From Rhodocyclaceae bacterium UBA2271 (GTDB lineage: Bacteria > Pseudomonadota > Gammaproteobacteria > Burkholderiales > Rhodocyclaceae): a DNA stretch of 64,000 nucleotides. Each line of letters starts with the position of its first letter. The stretch's first letter is position 1. The notes below the pieces were generated by a model. It had not been told where the DNA came from. It searched no databases and was given only the letters and a program-made list of their open reading frames with translations. A program made the position numbers and the translations under genes. This document shows, one piece after another, positions 42,703-51,727 of this stretch. The DNA lies in assembly GCA_002347405.1 (NCBI GenBank), contig DDXB01000041.1, positions 1-64,000 on the forward strand, read 5' to 3'.

Positions 42703-43953
42703 ATGCCCGTCAATTACGCCACCCCAGCCGCTGACCAACTGCATGCCGTGGCCGGCGTGCGCCTCGGCGTCGCCGCAGCCGGCATTCGCAAGGTCAATCG
42801 CCGTGACCTGACGGTGATCGAACTGGCGCCCGGCAGCCGCGTCGCCGGCGTATTCACGCAGAACCGCTTCTGCGCCGCGCCAGTGCAGGTCTGCAAGAAC
42901 AATCTACAGAAGGACGGCATGCGCGCGCTGGTCATCAACACCGGCGTCGCCAACGCCGGCACCGGTGCAGCCGGCCTCGAAGCCGCGCAACTCACCTGCG
43001 CCGCCCTCGCCCGCTGCATGGAAATCCGCGCAGATCAAGTGCTGCCGTTCTCCACCGGCGTGATCCTCGAGCCGCTGCCCGTCGACCGTCTCAAGGCTGG
43101 TCTGCCCGCCTGCATTTCCGCGCTGCGGAGCGACGGCTGGTACGACGCCGCACACGCCATCATGACCACCGACACGGTGGCAAAGGCCGCCAGCCGCCGT
43201 CTCGCCAGCGCCGACTTTTCGGCAACCATCACCGGCATGGCCAAGGGCGCCGGCATGATCCGCCCGAATATGGCGACGATGCTCGGTTTCGTCGCCACCG
43301 ACGCCGCAATCGCCCAGCCGATGCTTGAGCGCCTCGTCAAGGAAGCCGCCGACGAGTCCTTCAACTGCATCACCGTCGACGGCGACACATCGACCAATGA
43401 TTCCTTCATCCTGATCGCCACCGGCCAGGGCAATGCGAAATTCGAATCCGTCACCGCGCCAGGCTGGAATGAGTTCAAGCAGGCCGTGATCGAAGTCGCC
43501 CGCGAACTGGCCCAGGCCATCGTGCGCGACGGCGAAGGCGCCACCAAGTACATCGAAATCGCCGTCGCAGGCGGTCGCTCGGTCACCGAATGCAAGGCCG
43601 TCGGCTATGCCATCGGCCATTCGCCGCTGGTGAAAACCGCCTTCTTCGCCTCCGACCCCAACCTCGGCCGCATCCTCGCCGCCATCGGTTACGCCTGGAA
43701 CAACGACCCCGCACTGGCCGACCTCGACGACACCCGGGTCAAGGTCTGGCTCGGCAGCGGGGGAAACGAGATCCTGGTCTCCGAAAACGGCGGTCGCGCC
43801 GCAAGCTATCGGGAAGAAGCCGGTGCCGCCATGATGAAACCCGCCGAGATCACGATTCGCGTCGACCTGGGGCGCGGCAGCCAGGCCGCCAGGGTCTGGA
43901 CCTGCGACTTCAGCTACGACTACGTGAAGATCAACGCCGATTACCGCAGCTGA
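42703..43953 (+). CDS. argJ: Bifunctional glutamate N-acetyltransferase/ornithine acetyltransferase
   Basis: 416 residues of the ArgJ family. The autocleavage site is present (KGAGMIRPNMATML, Thr nucleophile in MATML), and the C-terminal half ends in the conserved DFSYDYVKINADYRS. It transfers acetyl from N-acetylornithine to glutamate in arginine synthesis. The stretch RRLASADFSATITG just before the cleavage site is encoded by a family-1 repeat (43196-43219) in a position that is a variable hairpin in other ArgJ proteins. GGAG precedes the start. Confidence 0.95.
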   Translation: MPVNYATPAADQLHAVAGVRLGVAAAGIRKVNRRDLTVIELAPGSRVAGVFTQNRFCAAPVQVCKNNLQKDGMRALVINTGVANAGTGAAGLEAAQLTCAALARCMEIRADQVLPFSTGVILEPLPVDRLKAGLPACISALRSDGWYDAAHAIMTTDTVAKAASRRLASADFSATITGMAKGAGMIRPNMATMLGFVATDAAIAQPMLERLVKEAADESFNCITVDGDTSTNDSFILIATGQGNAKFESVTAPGWNEFKQAVIEVARELAQAIVRDGEGATKYIEIAVAGGRSVTECKAVGYAIGHSPLVKTAFFASDPNLGRILAAIGYAWNNDPALADLDDTRVKVWLGSGGNEILVSENGGRAASYREEAGAAMMKPAEITIRVDLGRGSQAARVWTCDFSYDYVKINADYRS

Positions 43954-43963
43954 GCCGCGACTG

Positions 43964-44626
43964 ATGGCGCTGTTCTGGCTTGCCTGCGGTTGGATCGCTT
44001 ACGCCGGCCTGCATTCCCTGCTCGCCGCGTTGACCGTCAAGACATGGGTCACGCAACACTGGCCACGCTTTGCCCCGTCTTATCGCCTGACTTACAACGC
44101 CATTGCCATCGTCGCGCTGCTACCGCTGGCATGGGCCACCTACGCCATCCCCGGCGACTGGTTGTGGCGCTGGACCGGCTTTGCCTCCTGGATCGCCAAC
44201 ATCCTCACCGTCGCCGTCCTTGCCGGCTTCTGGTTATCTTCCGGCACCTACGACATGGGGGAGTTCCTCGGCACGCGGCCATGGCGCGACAAACGCAGCG
44301 ATGCCGCCGAGCACGATGGGTTTCGCATTTCCCCGCTGCATCGGCTGGTACGCCATCCCTGGTATGCACTGGGGCTATTGCTGATCTGGACGCGCGACAT
44401 GAACGCGCCATTCCTCGTTTCCGCCGCGGCGATCACGCTCTATTTCGTGATCGGCTCGCGCCTTGAGGAACGCAAGCTGGAAGCCCATTTTGGCGCTGTT
44501 TACCGGGACTACCGGGAGAAAGTGCCGGGGCTGATTCCCCTGCCGTGGAAATTCCTCTCGGCTGCGGAGGCTCGTCGACTGGTTCAGCAAGCCGGTTCAG
44601 CCCGGTCGGAACACCCATCATCATGA
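43964..44626 (+). CDS. NnrU/isoprenylcysteine-methyltransferase-like membrane protein
   Basis: 220 residues with five or six membrane helices and the family's C-terminal signature RHPWYALGLLLIW followed by RLEERKLEAHFGAVYRDYR, typical of NnrU/ICMT/PEMT-like small membrane methyltransferases. Substrate unknown. Its start is 10 bp after argJ and its stop overlaps the next start (ATGA at 44623), so argJ, this gene and the DUF6671-like gene probably form one transcript. Confidence 0.8.
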   Translation: MALFWLACGWIAYAGLHSLLAALTVKTWVTQHWPRFAPSYRLTYNAIAIVALLPLAWATYAIPGDWLWRWTGFASWIANILTVAVLAGFWLSSGTYDMGEFLGTRPWRDKRSDAAEHDGFRISPLHRLVRHPWYALGLLLIWTRDMNAPFLVSAAAITLYFVIGSRLEERKLEAHFGAVYRDYREKVPGLIPLPWKFLSAAEARRLVQQAGSARSEHPSS

Positions 44627-45477
44627 CCAGTGTTGTTTCCCGCTATGCCGGCCAGCGCGTGTCCTTGCTGACCCAGCACGGCAAGGAGCGCGTGATCGCC
44701 CCCGTGCTTGATGTGGCACTGGCTTGCCGGGTGGAGCGGGTCAGCGGCTTCGACACGGACACCTTGGGTACATTCACCCGAGACATACCGCGTATCGGCA
44801 CGCAGCTCGACGCAGCGCGCAAGAAAGCGCGCATCGGCATGGAATTATCGGGATTGCCGCTGGGGCTCGCCAGCGAGGGCAGCTTCGGGGCTGACCCGCT
44901 GGCGGGGCTCTTCCCATGGAACGTGGAAATATTGATCTTCATCGATGATGTGCTCGGCATCGAAGTAATCGGCATCGCCCAAGGCAGTGGGCTGAGTGCT
45001 CACCACCTGGCGACAAACTGGATGGAAGCCGAAACCTTCGCCCGCCAGGCAGGTTTTCCCGAACACCATCTGGTACTGCGTCCGCAAGGAGAAAACGACA
45101 CGCGCATCCAGAAGGGCATCACCACCTGGAATGAACTGGAATCGACTTTCGCCGTGGCGCTGGCGCAAGCGGATAACGGTCGGGTATTTCTGGAAAACGA
45201 TCTGCGCGCCCATGCCCATCCCACCCGCCAAGAGCAGATTCGGTGCGCAACCGAGGATCTCCTCGCCAAGCTCCAGTCCGCGTGTCCATCCTGCGGCCTG
45301 CCAGGTTTCCAGATCGTCGAGCGCATCCCGGGTCTGCCCTGCGGCAACTGCGGCGCGCCCACCCGTGAAACTCGCGCCGAGGTGCTCGGTTGCCTCAAGT
45401 GCGATTATCGCGAACACCGCGAGCGCGGCGACCGGCCAACCGCCGATCCGGGCCGCTGCGATTACTGCAACCCCTGA
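44623..45477 (+). CDS. DUF6671-like protein with zinc-ribbon Cys pairs
   Basis: 284 residues beginning MTSVVSRYAGQRVSLLTQHG. The body has no recognised catalytic motif. The C-terminus has four Cys pairs: CPSC, CGNCG, CLKC and CDYC, a zinc-ribbon-like pattern. The start is fixed by the ATGA overlap with the upstream methyltransferase-like gene. A resemblance to the DUF6671 family is likely, but it is a recollection rather than an alignment. Role unknown. Confidence 0.7.
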   Translation: MTSVVSRYAGQRVSLLTQHGKERVIAPVLDVALACRVERVSGFDTDTLGTFTRDIPRIGTQLDAARKKARIGMELSGLPLGLASEGSFGADPLAGLFPWNVEILIFIDDVLGIEVIGIAQGSGLSAHHLATNWMEAETFARQAGFPEHHLVLRPQGENDTRIQKGITTWNELESTFAVALAQADNGRVFLENDLRAHAHPTRQEQIRCATEDLLAKLQSACPSCGLPGFQIVERIPGLPCGNCGAPTRETRAEVLGCLKCDYREHRERGDRPTADPGRCDYCNP

Positions 45478-45639
45478 CCAGGCTGAATGTAAGCAAGCTG
45501 GCAAAAACGCGGGTCCGGTCAATACCTATCTACACCTCTTGGTGGTGCTCGGACTGGGTGCGATTACACTGCCGGGTTCGCTGCCAATCGGCATTGCCTT
45601 GGGGTTGACCCCCTGAACGGCGAGGCACCAATGCAGCGG

Positions 45640-46023
45640 TCAGTGCAGGGTGCGGGGCATCGCCAGGACGAATTCCGGCACCGCCGCCTCGAAGCGCAAG
45701 CCATCGTCCGCGACCATCTGATAACTGCCGCTCATGGTGCCGACCGGCGTGGTCAGGGGACAGCCGCTGGTGTACTCGAAGGTTTCGCCCGGCTTCAACA
45801 ACGGCTGATGGCCGACCACCCCCAGGCCGCGCACTTCCTCGACCTTGCCGTCAGCATCGGTGATGATCCAGTGGCGTGAAATGAGTTGTGCAGCCACCGT
45901 ACCGGTATTCGTCACGGTGATGGTATAGGCGAAAAAATAGCGCTGCGCATCGGGCGCGGACTGTTCGGGCAGATACTGCGTCGCCACGTCGATGGTGATT
46001 TCGTACTTTTTTGATTCGGCCAT
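45640..46023 (-). CDS. apaG: ApaG-type protein (Co2+/Mg2+ efflux-associated family)
   Basis: 127 residues, the normal length of ApaG, with the FN3-like beta-sandwich motifs YTITVTNTGTVAAQLISRHW, GVVGHQPLLKPGETFEYTSG and GTMSGSYQM. In other bacteria apaG is linked to divalent-cation phenotypes; molecular role unclear. The start at MAESKKYEI is preferred because AGGA lies seven bases upstream. It is divergent from rpe, as in many betaproteobacteria. Gap 45478-45639 holds no convincing gene. Confidence 0.93.
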   Translation of the reverse strand: MAESKKYEITIDVATQYLPEQSAPDAQRYFFAYTITVTNTGTVAAQLISRHWIITDADGKVEEVRGLGVVGHQPLLKPGETFEYTSGCPLTTPVGTMSGSYQMVADDGLRFEAAVPEFVLAMPRTLH

Positions 46024-46129
46024 TGTGGCGTCCTTGCTTATAGTTGGCATCAGAAAATGTTAGCCGAGCCAATAGGCGGCACCGTTAAAATCGGGTTAAT
46101 TGTAATTTAATCAATAGAGGAGTTCTCCC

Positions 46130-46825
46130 ATGGCTGCATCCACGACATTCCGCATCGCGCCGTCCATCCTGTCAGCCAACTTCGCCAAATTGGGGGAAGA
46201 GGTGGACAACGTCCTCACCGCCGGCGCCGACATCGTGCACTTCGACGTGATGGACAACCATTACGTGCCCAACCTGACCATCGGCCCGCTGGTCTGCGAG
46301 GCCTTGCGCAAGCATGGCGTCACCGCGCCGATCGACGTGCATCTGATGGTCAAACCGGTCGACCGCATCATTCCCGATTTTGCCAAGGCCGGCGCCACCT
46401 ACATCACCTTCCACCCCGAATCCTCCGAGCATGTTGACCGCACCATCGGCCTGATCAAGGAAAACGGCTGCAAGGCCGGCCTGGTCTTCAATCCCGCCAC
46501 GCCGCTGGATGTGCTCGAATACACGCTCGACAAGCTCGACATGGTGCTGCTGATGTCGGTGAACCCCGGCTTCGGCGGCCAGAAGTTCATCCCCTACGTA
46601 CTCGACAAGGCGCGTGCGGTACGCAAGATGATCGACGACCGGGGCCTCAAGGTGAACATCGAAATCGACGGCGGCGTCGGCCCGGCCAACATCGCCGAAG
46701 TCGCCCGTGCCGGCGTCGATACCTTCGTTGCCGGCTCGGCCATCTTTGGCGCCGGCAAGGATAGCGATCCGCAGCGTTACAACAGCGTCATCGCCGCGAT
46801 GCGCGCCGAACTGGCGAAGGTCTGA
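46130..46825 (+). CDS. rpe: Ribulose-phosphate 3-epimerase
   Basis: 231 residues, a complete TIM-barrel epimerase. Motifs: APSILSANFAKLGEEV, HFDVMDNHYVPN (metal His/Asp), DVHLMVK, the MSVNPGFGGQKF loop and IEIDGGVGP. Interconverts ribulose 5-phosphate and xylulose 5-phosphate in the pentose phosphate and Calvin pathways. GAGGAG precedes the start. gph follows after 3 bp. Confidence 0.97.
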   Translation: MAASTTFRIAPSILSANFAKLGEEVDNVLTAGADIVHFDVMDNHYVPNLTIGPLVCEALRKHGVTAPIDVHLMVKPVDRIIPDFAKAGATYITFHPESSEHVDRTIGLIKENGCKAGLVFNPATPLDVLEYTLDKLDMVLLMSVNPGFGGQKFIPYVLDKARAVRKMIDDRGLKVNIEIDGGVGPANIAEVARAGVDTFVAGSAIFGAGKDSDPQRYNSVIAAMRAELAKV

Positions 46826-46828
46826 TCC

Positions 46829-47500
46829 ATGAGTGTTGCCGTTAAGGCTGTACTGCTCGACCTGGACGGCACGCTGCTCGACACCGTGCTCGACCTGCAT
46901 GCCGCCGCCAACGGCATGCTGGGCGACCTCGGCCGGCCAGCGGTTGCCGTCGAGGACATCCGCGCCTATGTCGGGCGCGGCATTCCCAACCTCGTCAAGC
47001 GCGTGCTCGCCGGCAAACTCGAAGTGGCCGATGACCCCGCCCCGCCTCCCGACGAGGCGCTGGCCAGCTTCAAGAAGCACTACGCACATTTCAACGGTCG
47101 CGCCGCGAAACCTTTCCCCGGCGTCGTCGAGGGACTGCAGGCGCTCAAGGCCAAGGGCTTGCCGCTCGGCGTCATCACCAACAAGGCTCAAGCTTTCACC
47201 CTGCCCCTGCTCGAACGCACCGGGCTCGCACCCTTCATGAGCGTGACGGTCAGCGGCGACCAGTTGCCGAAGCCGAAACCCGATCCGATGCCGGTGGTCT
47301 GGGCCTGTGGCCGCATGAATGTCTCGCCCGCCGACACCTTGCTGATCGGCGATTCGGTGCATGACTTCAAGGCCGGGCGCGCGGCGGGTTGCCGGGTCTT
47401 CCTGGTGCCCTACGGCTACAACGAAGGCCAGGACGTGCAGGGCCTTGCCGCCGATGCTATAGTCGCGTCCATTCTTGAAGCCGCGCATTTGATTGACTGA
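46829..47500 (+). CDS. gph: Phosphoglycolate phosphatase
   Basis: 223 residues of the HAD family: nucleophile motif LLDLDGTLLDT, motif II VITNK, Lys motif and acidic motif IGDSVHDFKAGRAAG. Hydrolyses 2-phosphoglycolate in the cytoplasm. It starts 3 bp after rpe and ends 15 bp before a Trp-rich leader, so trp genes could be partly read from the rpe-gph promoter. Length normal. Confidence 0.95.
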   Translation: MSVAVKAVLLDLDGTLLDTVLDLHAAANGMLGDLGRPAVAVEDIRAYVGRGIPNLVKRVLAGKLEVADDPAPPPDEALASFKKHYAHFNGRAAKPFPGVVEGLQALKAKGLPLGVITNKAQAFTLPLLERTGLAPFMSVTVSGDQLPKPKPDPMPVVWACGRMNVSPADTLLIGDSVHDFKAGRAAGCRVFLVPYGYNEGQDVQGLAADAIVASILEAAHLID

Positions 47501-47515
47501 GCTGATCCACAAACC

Positions 47516-47593
47516 ATGAACAACTCCACCACGACACTACAGCCGGTCCGCCCCAGCGCGGCGGAGGCTTGGCCCTGGCGACCCTGGCACTGA
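47516..47593 (+). CDS. trpL: Putative trp operon leader peptide (25 codons, three Trp)
   Basis: An ATG at 47516 opens a 25-codon frame ending WPWRPWH and TGA at 47591, 88 bp upstream of the trpE start. Three Trp codons within six are far above chance and match attenuation leaders. A TCCGCC/GGCGGA hairpin lies inside the reading frame, and TGGCGA over the Trp codons can pair with TCGCCA (about 47576 and 47616). A 12-bp palindrome TTCGGCGCCGAA (47596-47607) sits just after the stop. No T-run terminator and no clear Shine-Dalgarno are visible, so the mechanism is unsettled. Confidence 0.7.
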   Translation: MNNSTTTLQPVRPSAAEAWPWRPWH

Positions 47594-47681
47594 ATTTCGG
47601 CGCCGAATTTCCTCGCCAATGCGCCTGCCTGTTTCACCATGAGCAGCGCACCTTCGTTCAAGTCTTTGTAGTGGAGTTGTC

Positions 47682-49262
47682 ATGAAAGAATCCGAATTTG
47701 ACCGGTTGGCCCTCGAGGGCTACAACCGCATTCCCGTTACCCTCGAAACCTTCGCCGACCTCGACACCCCGCTGTCGATCTACCTGAAGCTCACCGAAGG
47801 CCCGGGAAAACACGCCGGGCCGCCCCAAGAGTTTTCCGCCCCCGCGGGGGGAGAACGCCGCGAAGCGGCGTTTTCGGGGGGGGCCAACACCTATCTGCTT
47901 GAATCGGTACAGGGCGGCGAACGTTTTGGCCGCTATTCCTTCATCGGCCTGACCACGCCGACGCGCATCGCCGTCAACGGTTCAACCATCCTGTTGCTGA
48001 CCGGCAATCGCGTCGCCGAACGGCGCGAGCACACCAATCCGATCTCCTTTATCTCCGAGTTCATGGCGCGCTTCAAGGTGCCCGACCTGCCGGGCCTGCC
48101 GCGCTTCTGCGGCGGCCTGGTCGGCGTGTTCGGCTACGACACGGTGCGCTACATCGAACCCAGGCTCGCCAACGCAAACAAACCCGATCCGCTCGGCGTG
48201 CCGGACATCCTGCTGCTGCTGTCGGAAGAAATCGCCATCGTCGACAACCTGTCGGGCAAGCTGACCCTCGTCGTCTATGCCGAGCCCGGCTTCCCCGGCG
48301 CCTGGCGGCACGCGCAGGCCCGGCTGAAAGAGCTGCTCGCCAAGCTCCGCGCCCCGGTGCAATTGCCCGCCGATACTGCCGCCGTCTCGTCAGCGCCGAC
48401 TTTTGAATTTCCCGAGGAAGACTTCAAGGCTGCCGTGCGCCGCGCCAAGCAATACATCATCGATGGCGACGTCATGCAGGTGGTATTGAGCCAGCGCATG
48501 AGCAAGCCCTTCAGCGCCAGCCCGCTGGCGCTCTACCGCGCGCTGCGCACGCTCAACCCCTCGCCCTACATGTTCCTCTTCGACTTCGGCGATTTTCAGG
48601 TGGTCGGCGCCTCGCCGGAAATCCTCGTGCGCCTCGAAGGCGAAGGCAGCGGTGAGCAGCACCGCAAACGCATCACCCTGCGCCCCATCGCCGGCACCCG
48701 CAAGCGCGGCGCCACGGTCACGGAGGATGAAGCGCTGGCGGCGGAATTGCTCGCCGACGAAAAGGAACGCGCCGAACACCTGCAACTGCTCGACCTGGGC
48801 AGGAACGACGTCGGTCGCATCGCCAAGACCGGCAGCGTCAAGGTCACCGCGCAATACGCCGTCGAGCGTTACTCTCATGTCATGCACATCGTTTCCAACG
48901 TCGAAGGCGAACTGAAGGACGACGAAGGCCCGGTCTCGGTGCTGCGCGCCACCTTCCCCGCCGGTACGGTCTCGGGCGCCCCCAAGGTGCGCGCGATGGA
49001 AATCATCGACGAACTGGAACCGACCAAGCGCGGCATTTATGCGGGATCAGTCGGTTATCTCGGCTTCAACGGCGACATGGATCTCGCCATCGCCATCCGC
49101 ACCGCCATCGTCAAGGACGGCCGCATCTATGTGCAGGCGGGCGCCGGCATCGTCGCCGACTCCGACCCCGACAGCGAATGGCAGGAAACGCTGAACAAGG
49201 CCAAGGCGCAACTGCGCGCCGCCGAAATGGCCGAAGCCGGCCTCGACACGCGCTTAGGTTAA
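47682..49262 (+). CDS. trpE: Anthranilate synthase component I
   Basis: 526 residues. Chorismate-binding signatures are present: GDVMQVVLSQRMSKPF, LRPIAGTRKRG, LLDLGRNDVGR, HIVSNVEGEL, RATFPAGTVSGAPKVRAM and GYLGFNGDMD. It makes anthranilate from chorismate with the TrpG amidotransferase. It is about 26 residues longer than expected because residues 43-68 derive from palindromic repeat DNA, just ahead of the conserved tryptophan-sensing segment ANTYLLESVQGGER. A family-1 repeat also falls in frame at 48381-48405. GGAG precedes the start. Confidence 0.96.
   Translation: MKESEFDRLALEGYNRIPVTLETFADLDTPLSIYLKLTEGPGKHAGPPQEFSAPAGGERREAAFSGGANTYLLESVQGGERFGRYSFIGLTTPTRIAVNGSTILLLTGNRVAERREHTNPISFISEFMARFKVPDLPGLPRFCGGLVGVFGYDTVRYIEPRLANANKPDPLGVPDILLLLSEEIAIVDNLSGKLTLVVYAEPGFPGAWRHAQARLKELLAKLRAPVQLPADTAAVSSAPTFEFPEEDFKAAVRRAKQYIIDGDVMQVVLSQRMSKPFSASPLALYRALRTLNPSPYMFLFDFGDFQVVGASPEILVRLEGEGSGEQHRKRITLRPIAGTRKRGATVTEDEALAAELLADEKERAEHLQLLDLGRNDVGRIAKTGSVKVTAQYAVERYSHVMHIVSNVEGELKDDEGPVSVLRATFPAGTVSGAPKVRAMEIIDELEPTKRGIYAGSVGYLGFNGDMDLAIAIRTAIVKDGRIYVQAGAGIVADSDPDSEWQETLNKAKAQLRAAEMAEAGLDTRLG
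47808..47885 (+). repeat. Palindromic repeat inserted in frame in trpE (family 3)
   Basis: 78 bp encoding residues 43-68. It contains GCCGGGCCGCCCCAAG, CCCCCGCGGGGGG and AACGCCGCGAAGCGGCGTTT, the last two being hairpins. The same GGGCCGCCCCAAG motif occurs in the GT39 gene near 29060. Because 78 is divisible by three, the frame is kept. Confidence 0.75.
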
Positions 49263-49272
49263 GGAGCCGAAG

Positions 49273-49842
49273 ATGTCTCTCTTGATGATCGACAACTACG
49301 ACTCCTTCACCTACAACCTCGTGCAATATTTCGGCGAGCTTGGCGAAGACGTGCGCGTGTTCCGCAACGACGCCATCACGCTCAAGGAAATCGCCGCGAT
49401 GCAGCCGGATTATCTGGTCATCTCGCCCGGCCCGTGCTCGCCGAAAGAGGCGGGCATTTCGGTTGACGCGATCAAGGAATTCGCCGGCAAGCTGCCGATC
49501 CTCGGCGTTTGTCTGGGCCATCAGAGCATCGGCTACGCCTTCGGCGGCGCGATCGTCCATGCGCAAAAGCCCATGCACGGCAAGTTGTCGGCGGTGCATC
49601 ATTTGAACGCGGGGGTGTTTGCCGGCCTGTCCAATCCCTTCACCGCCACGCGCTACCACTCACTTGTCATCCGCCGCGACACCCTGCCAGTCTGCCTCGA
49701 CATCACCGCCTGGACCGATGACGGCGAAATCATGGGCGTGCGCCACAAGGAATTTGCGGTACAGGGCGTGCAGTTCCATCCCGAATCCATCATGACCGAG
49801 CACGGCCACACCCTGCTGAAAAACTTCCTCGAAGGAAAATAA
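49273..49842 (+). CDS. trpG: Anthranilate synthase component II (glutamine amidotransferase)
   Basis: 189 residues, class I glutamine amidotransferase: PGPCSPKEAG, the nucleophile loop GVCLGHQSIGYAFGG and the His/Glu pair in FHPESIMTEHG. It supplies ammonia to TrpE and in many bacteria also serves folate synthesis. Start 10 bp after trpE with AAGGAG. The next gene begins 1 bp after its stop. Confidence 0.96.
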   Translation: MSLLMIDNYDSFTYNLVQYFGELGEDVRVFRNDAITLKEIAAMQPDYLVISPGPCSPKEAGISVDAIKEFAGKLPILGVCLGHQSIGYAFGGAIVHAQKPMHGKLSAVHHLNAGVFAGLSNPFTATRYHSLVIRRDTLPVCLDITAWTDDGEIMGVRHKEFAVQGVQFHPESIMTEHGHTLLKNFLEGK

Positions 49843-49843
49843 G

Positions 49844-50866
49844 ATGATCACAGCCCAGGAAGCGCTCCAGCGCACCATCGAACACCGCGAAATCTTCCAT
49901 GACGAGATGCTGCATCTGATGCGGCTGATCATGGCCGGAGAAATCACGCCGGTGATGACCGCCGCCATCCTCACCGGCCTGCGCGTCAAGAAGGAAACCA
50001 TCGGCGAGATCGCCGCCGCCGCCAGCGTGATGCGTGAGCTGTGCACCAAGGTCGAAGTGCCGGGCAACAATAATTTTGTCGATATTGTCGGCACCGGCGG
50101 CGACGCTTCCCACACCTTCAACATCTCCACCGCTACTGCCTTTGTCGTCGCGGCGGCGGGCGGGACGGTCGCCAAGCACGGCAATCGCAGCGTCTCGTCG
50201 AAATCCGGCTCGGCCGACGTGCTCGAAGCGCTCGGCGCGAAGATCGACCTGCAGGCACCGCAGGTAGCCAAATGTATCGAGGCCGTCGGCATGGGCTTCA
50301 TGTTCGCCCCCAACCACCATCCGGCAATGAAAAACGTCGGCCCGGTGCGCCGCGAAATGGGCGTGCGCACCATCTTCAACATCCTCGGCCCGCTCACCAA
50401 TCCGGCCGGCGCGCCCAACACGCTGATGGGCGTGTTCCACCCCGATCTGGTCGGCATCCAGGTGCGCGTGATGCAGTTGCTCGGCGCGAATCATGTGCTG
50501 GTCGTGCATAGCCAGGACGGCATGGACGAAATCTCCCTCGGCGCCGCCACGCTGGTCGGCGAACTGAAGGATGGCAAGGTCACCGAATATGAAATCCATC
50601 CGGAGGACTTTGGCCTGGCGATGGCATCCAACCGCAGCCTGAAAGTGGCCGATCCCGCCGAATCGCAGCTCATGCTGCGCGCTGCCCTGGAAAACCAGGA
50701 AGGCCCGGCGCGCGAGATCGTCGTGTTCAACGCCGGTGCGGCCCTCTACGCCGCCAACCTCGTCGCCGACATCGGCGCCGGCATCGACCTGGCCCGCCAG
50801 ACCATCGAAAGCGGCGCAGCACGCAAGAAGGTCGATGAGTTTGTCACCTTCACCAACAAGGTATGA
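49844..50866 (+). CDS. trpD: Anthranilate phosphoribosyltransferase
   Basis: 340 residues with the glycine-rich loop DIVGTGGDASHTFNIST, KHGNRSVSSKSGSADVLE and MFAPNHHPAMK. It attaches anthranilate to phosphoribosyl pyrophosphate. Its ATG follows the trpG stop by 1 bp and its stop overlaps trpC by 4 bp, so the operon is tightly coupled. Confidence 0.97.
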   Translation: MITAQEALQRTIEHREIFHDEMLHLMRLIMAGEITPVMTAAILTGLRVKKETIGEIAAAASVMRELCTKVEVPGNNNFVDIVGTGGDASHTFNISTATAFVVAAAGGTVAKHGNRSVSSKSGSADVLEALGAKIDLQAPQVAKCIEAVGMGFMFAPNHHPAMKNVGPVRREMGVRTIFNILGPLTNPAGAPNTLMGVFHPDLVGIQVRVMQLLGANHVLVVHSQDGMDEISLGAATLVGELKDGKVTEYEIHPEDFGLAMASNRSLKVADPAESQLMLRAALENQEGPAREIVVFNAGAALYAANLVADIGAGIDLARQTIESGAARKKVDEFVTFTNKV

Positions 50867-51666
50867 GTGACATCCTCGACAAGATCCTCGCGGTCAAACG
50901 CGAGGAGGTCGCCACCGCGCAGCTCGCCAAACCCCTGAATGAGATGCGCCGGGCGGCAGAAGCGCAGGTGAAGTCCCGCGACTTCGTCGGCGCAATCCGG
51001 GCAAAAGTCGGCGCTGGTAACACGGCGAAAAGCGCGGCGGTCATTGCGGAAATCAAGAAAGCCAGCCCGTCGAAAGGCGTGATCCGCCCCGATTTTCACC
51101 CTGCGGAAATCGCCGCCGACTACGCGATGCACGGTGCCGCCTGCCTGTCAGTGCTCACTGACCGGCAATTTTTCCAGGGCGCCCCGGAATATCTCCAGGC
51201 CGCCCGCGCCGCCTGCACCCTGCCGGTGCTGCGCAAGGACTTCATGATCGACCCGTATCAGGTCTATGAAGCCCGCGCGATGGGTGCCGACGCCATCCTG
51301 CTGATCGTCGCCGCGCTCAATGACACGCCGCTGGCCGAACTCGAAACCCTGGCCGCCAACCTCGGCATGGCCGTGCTGGTTGAATGCCACGACGCCGGCG
51401 AACTCGACCGCGCGCTCAAACTCAAGACGCCGCTGATCGGCATCAACAACCGCAACCTGCGCACGTTTGAAGTCAGCCTCGACACGACGCTTTCGCAACT
51501 CGGCCGCATCCCCGCCGAGCGCATCGTCATCACCGAATCCGGCATCCGCGACCCCGCCGACGTCGCGCTGATGAAGCAGCACGGCGTCAACACCTTTCTC
51601 GTCGGCGAAGCCTTCATGCGCGCCCCCTCGCCCGGTGCCGAACTGGCGCGCCTGTTCGGCTTCTAG
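50863..51666 (+). CDS. trpC: Indole-3-glycerol phosphate synthase
   Basis: 267 residues, TIM barrel: catalytic Lys motif AEIKKASPSKGVIR, LRKDFMIDPYQVYEARAMGAD, VLVECHDAGEL, GINNRNLRTFEV and ITESGI. Ring-closes carboxyphenylamino-deoxyribulose phosphate. The start overlaps trpD by 4 bp. Residues 46-55 (AKVGAGNTAK) are encoded by a family-1 repeat read on the opposite strand from the argJ copy (51001-51027), adding a few residues before the first strand. trpF, trpB and trpA are not in this window. Confidence 0.96.
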   Translation: MSDILDKILAVKREEVATAQLAKPLNEMRRAAEAQVKSRDFVGAIRAKVGAGNTAKSAAVIAEIKKASPSKGVIRPDFHPAEIAADYAMHGAACLSVLTDRQFFQGAPEYLQAARAACTLPVLRKDFMIDPYQVYEARAMGADAILLIVAALNDTPLAELETLAANLGMAVLVECHDAGELDRALKLKTPLIGINNRNLRTFEVSLDTTLSQLGRIPAERIVITESGIRDPADVALMKQHGVNTFLVGEAFMRAPSPGAELARLFGF

Positions 51667-51686
51667 CCGCCGGGCCAACTATCAGC

Positions 51687-51710
51687 GCCGTCCCGCCAAC
51701 GCCGACTTTT
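51687..51710 (+). repeat. Dispersed repeat family 1, short form
   Basis: GCCGTCCCGCCAACGCCGAC plus TTTT, between trpC and the next gene, ending 18 bp before its ATG and next to its ribosome binding site. Confidence 0.85.
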
Positions 51711-51727
51711 ACTGCGAAGGAAACACC

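Noticed and set aside
45488..45616. Hydrophobic peptide ending LPIGIALGLTP between the DUF6671-like gene and apaG
   Set aside because: No start codon with a ribosome binding site in the frame and no family recognised.
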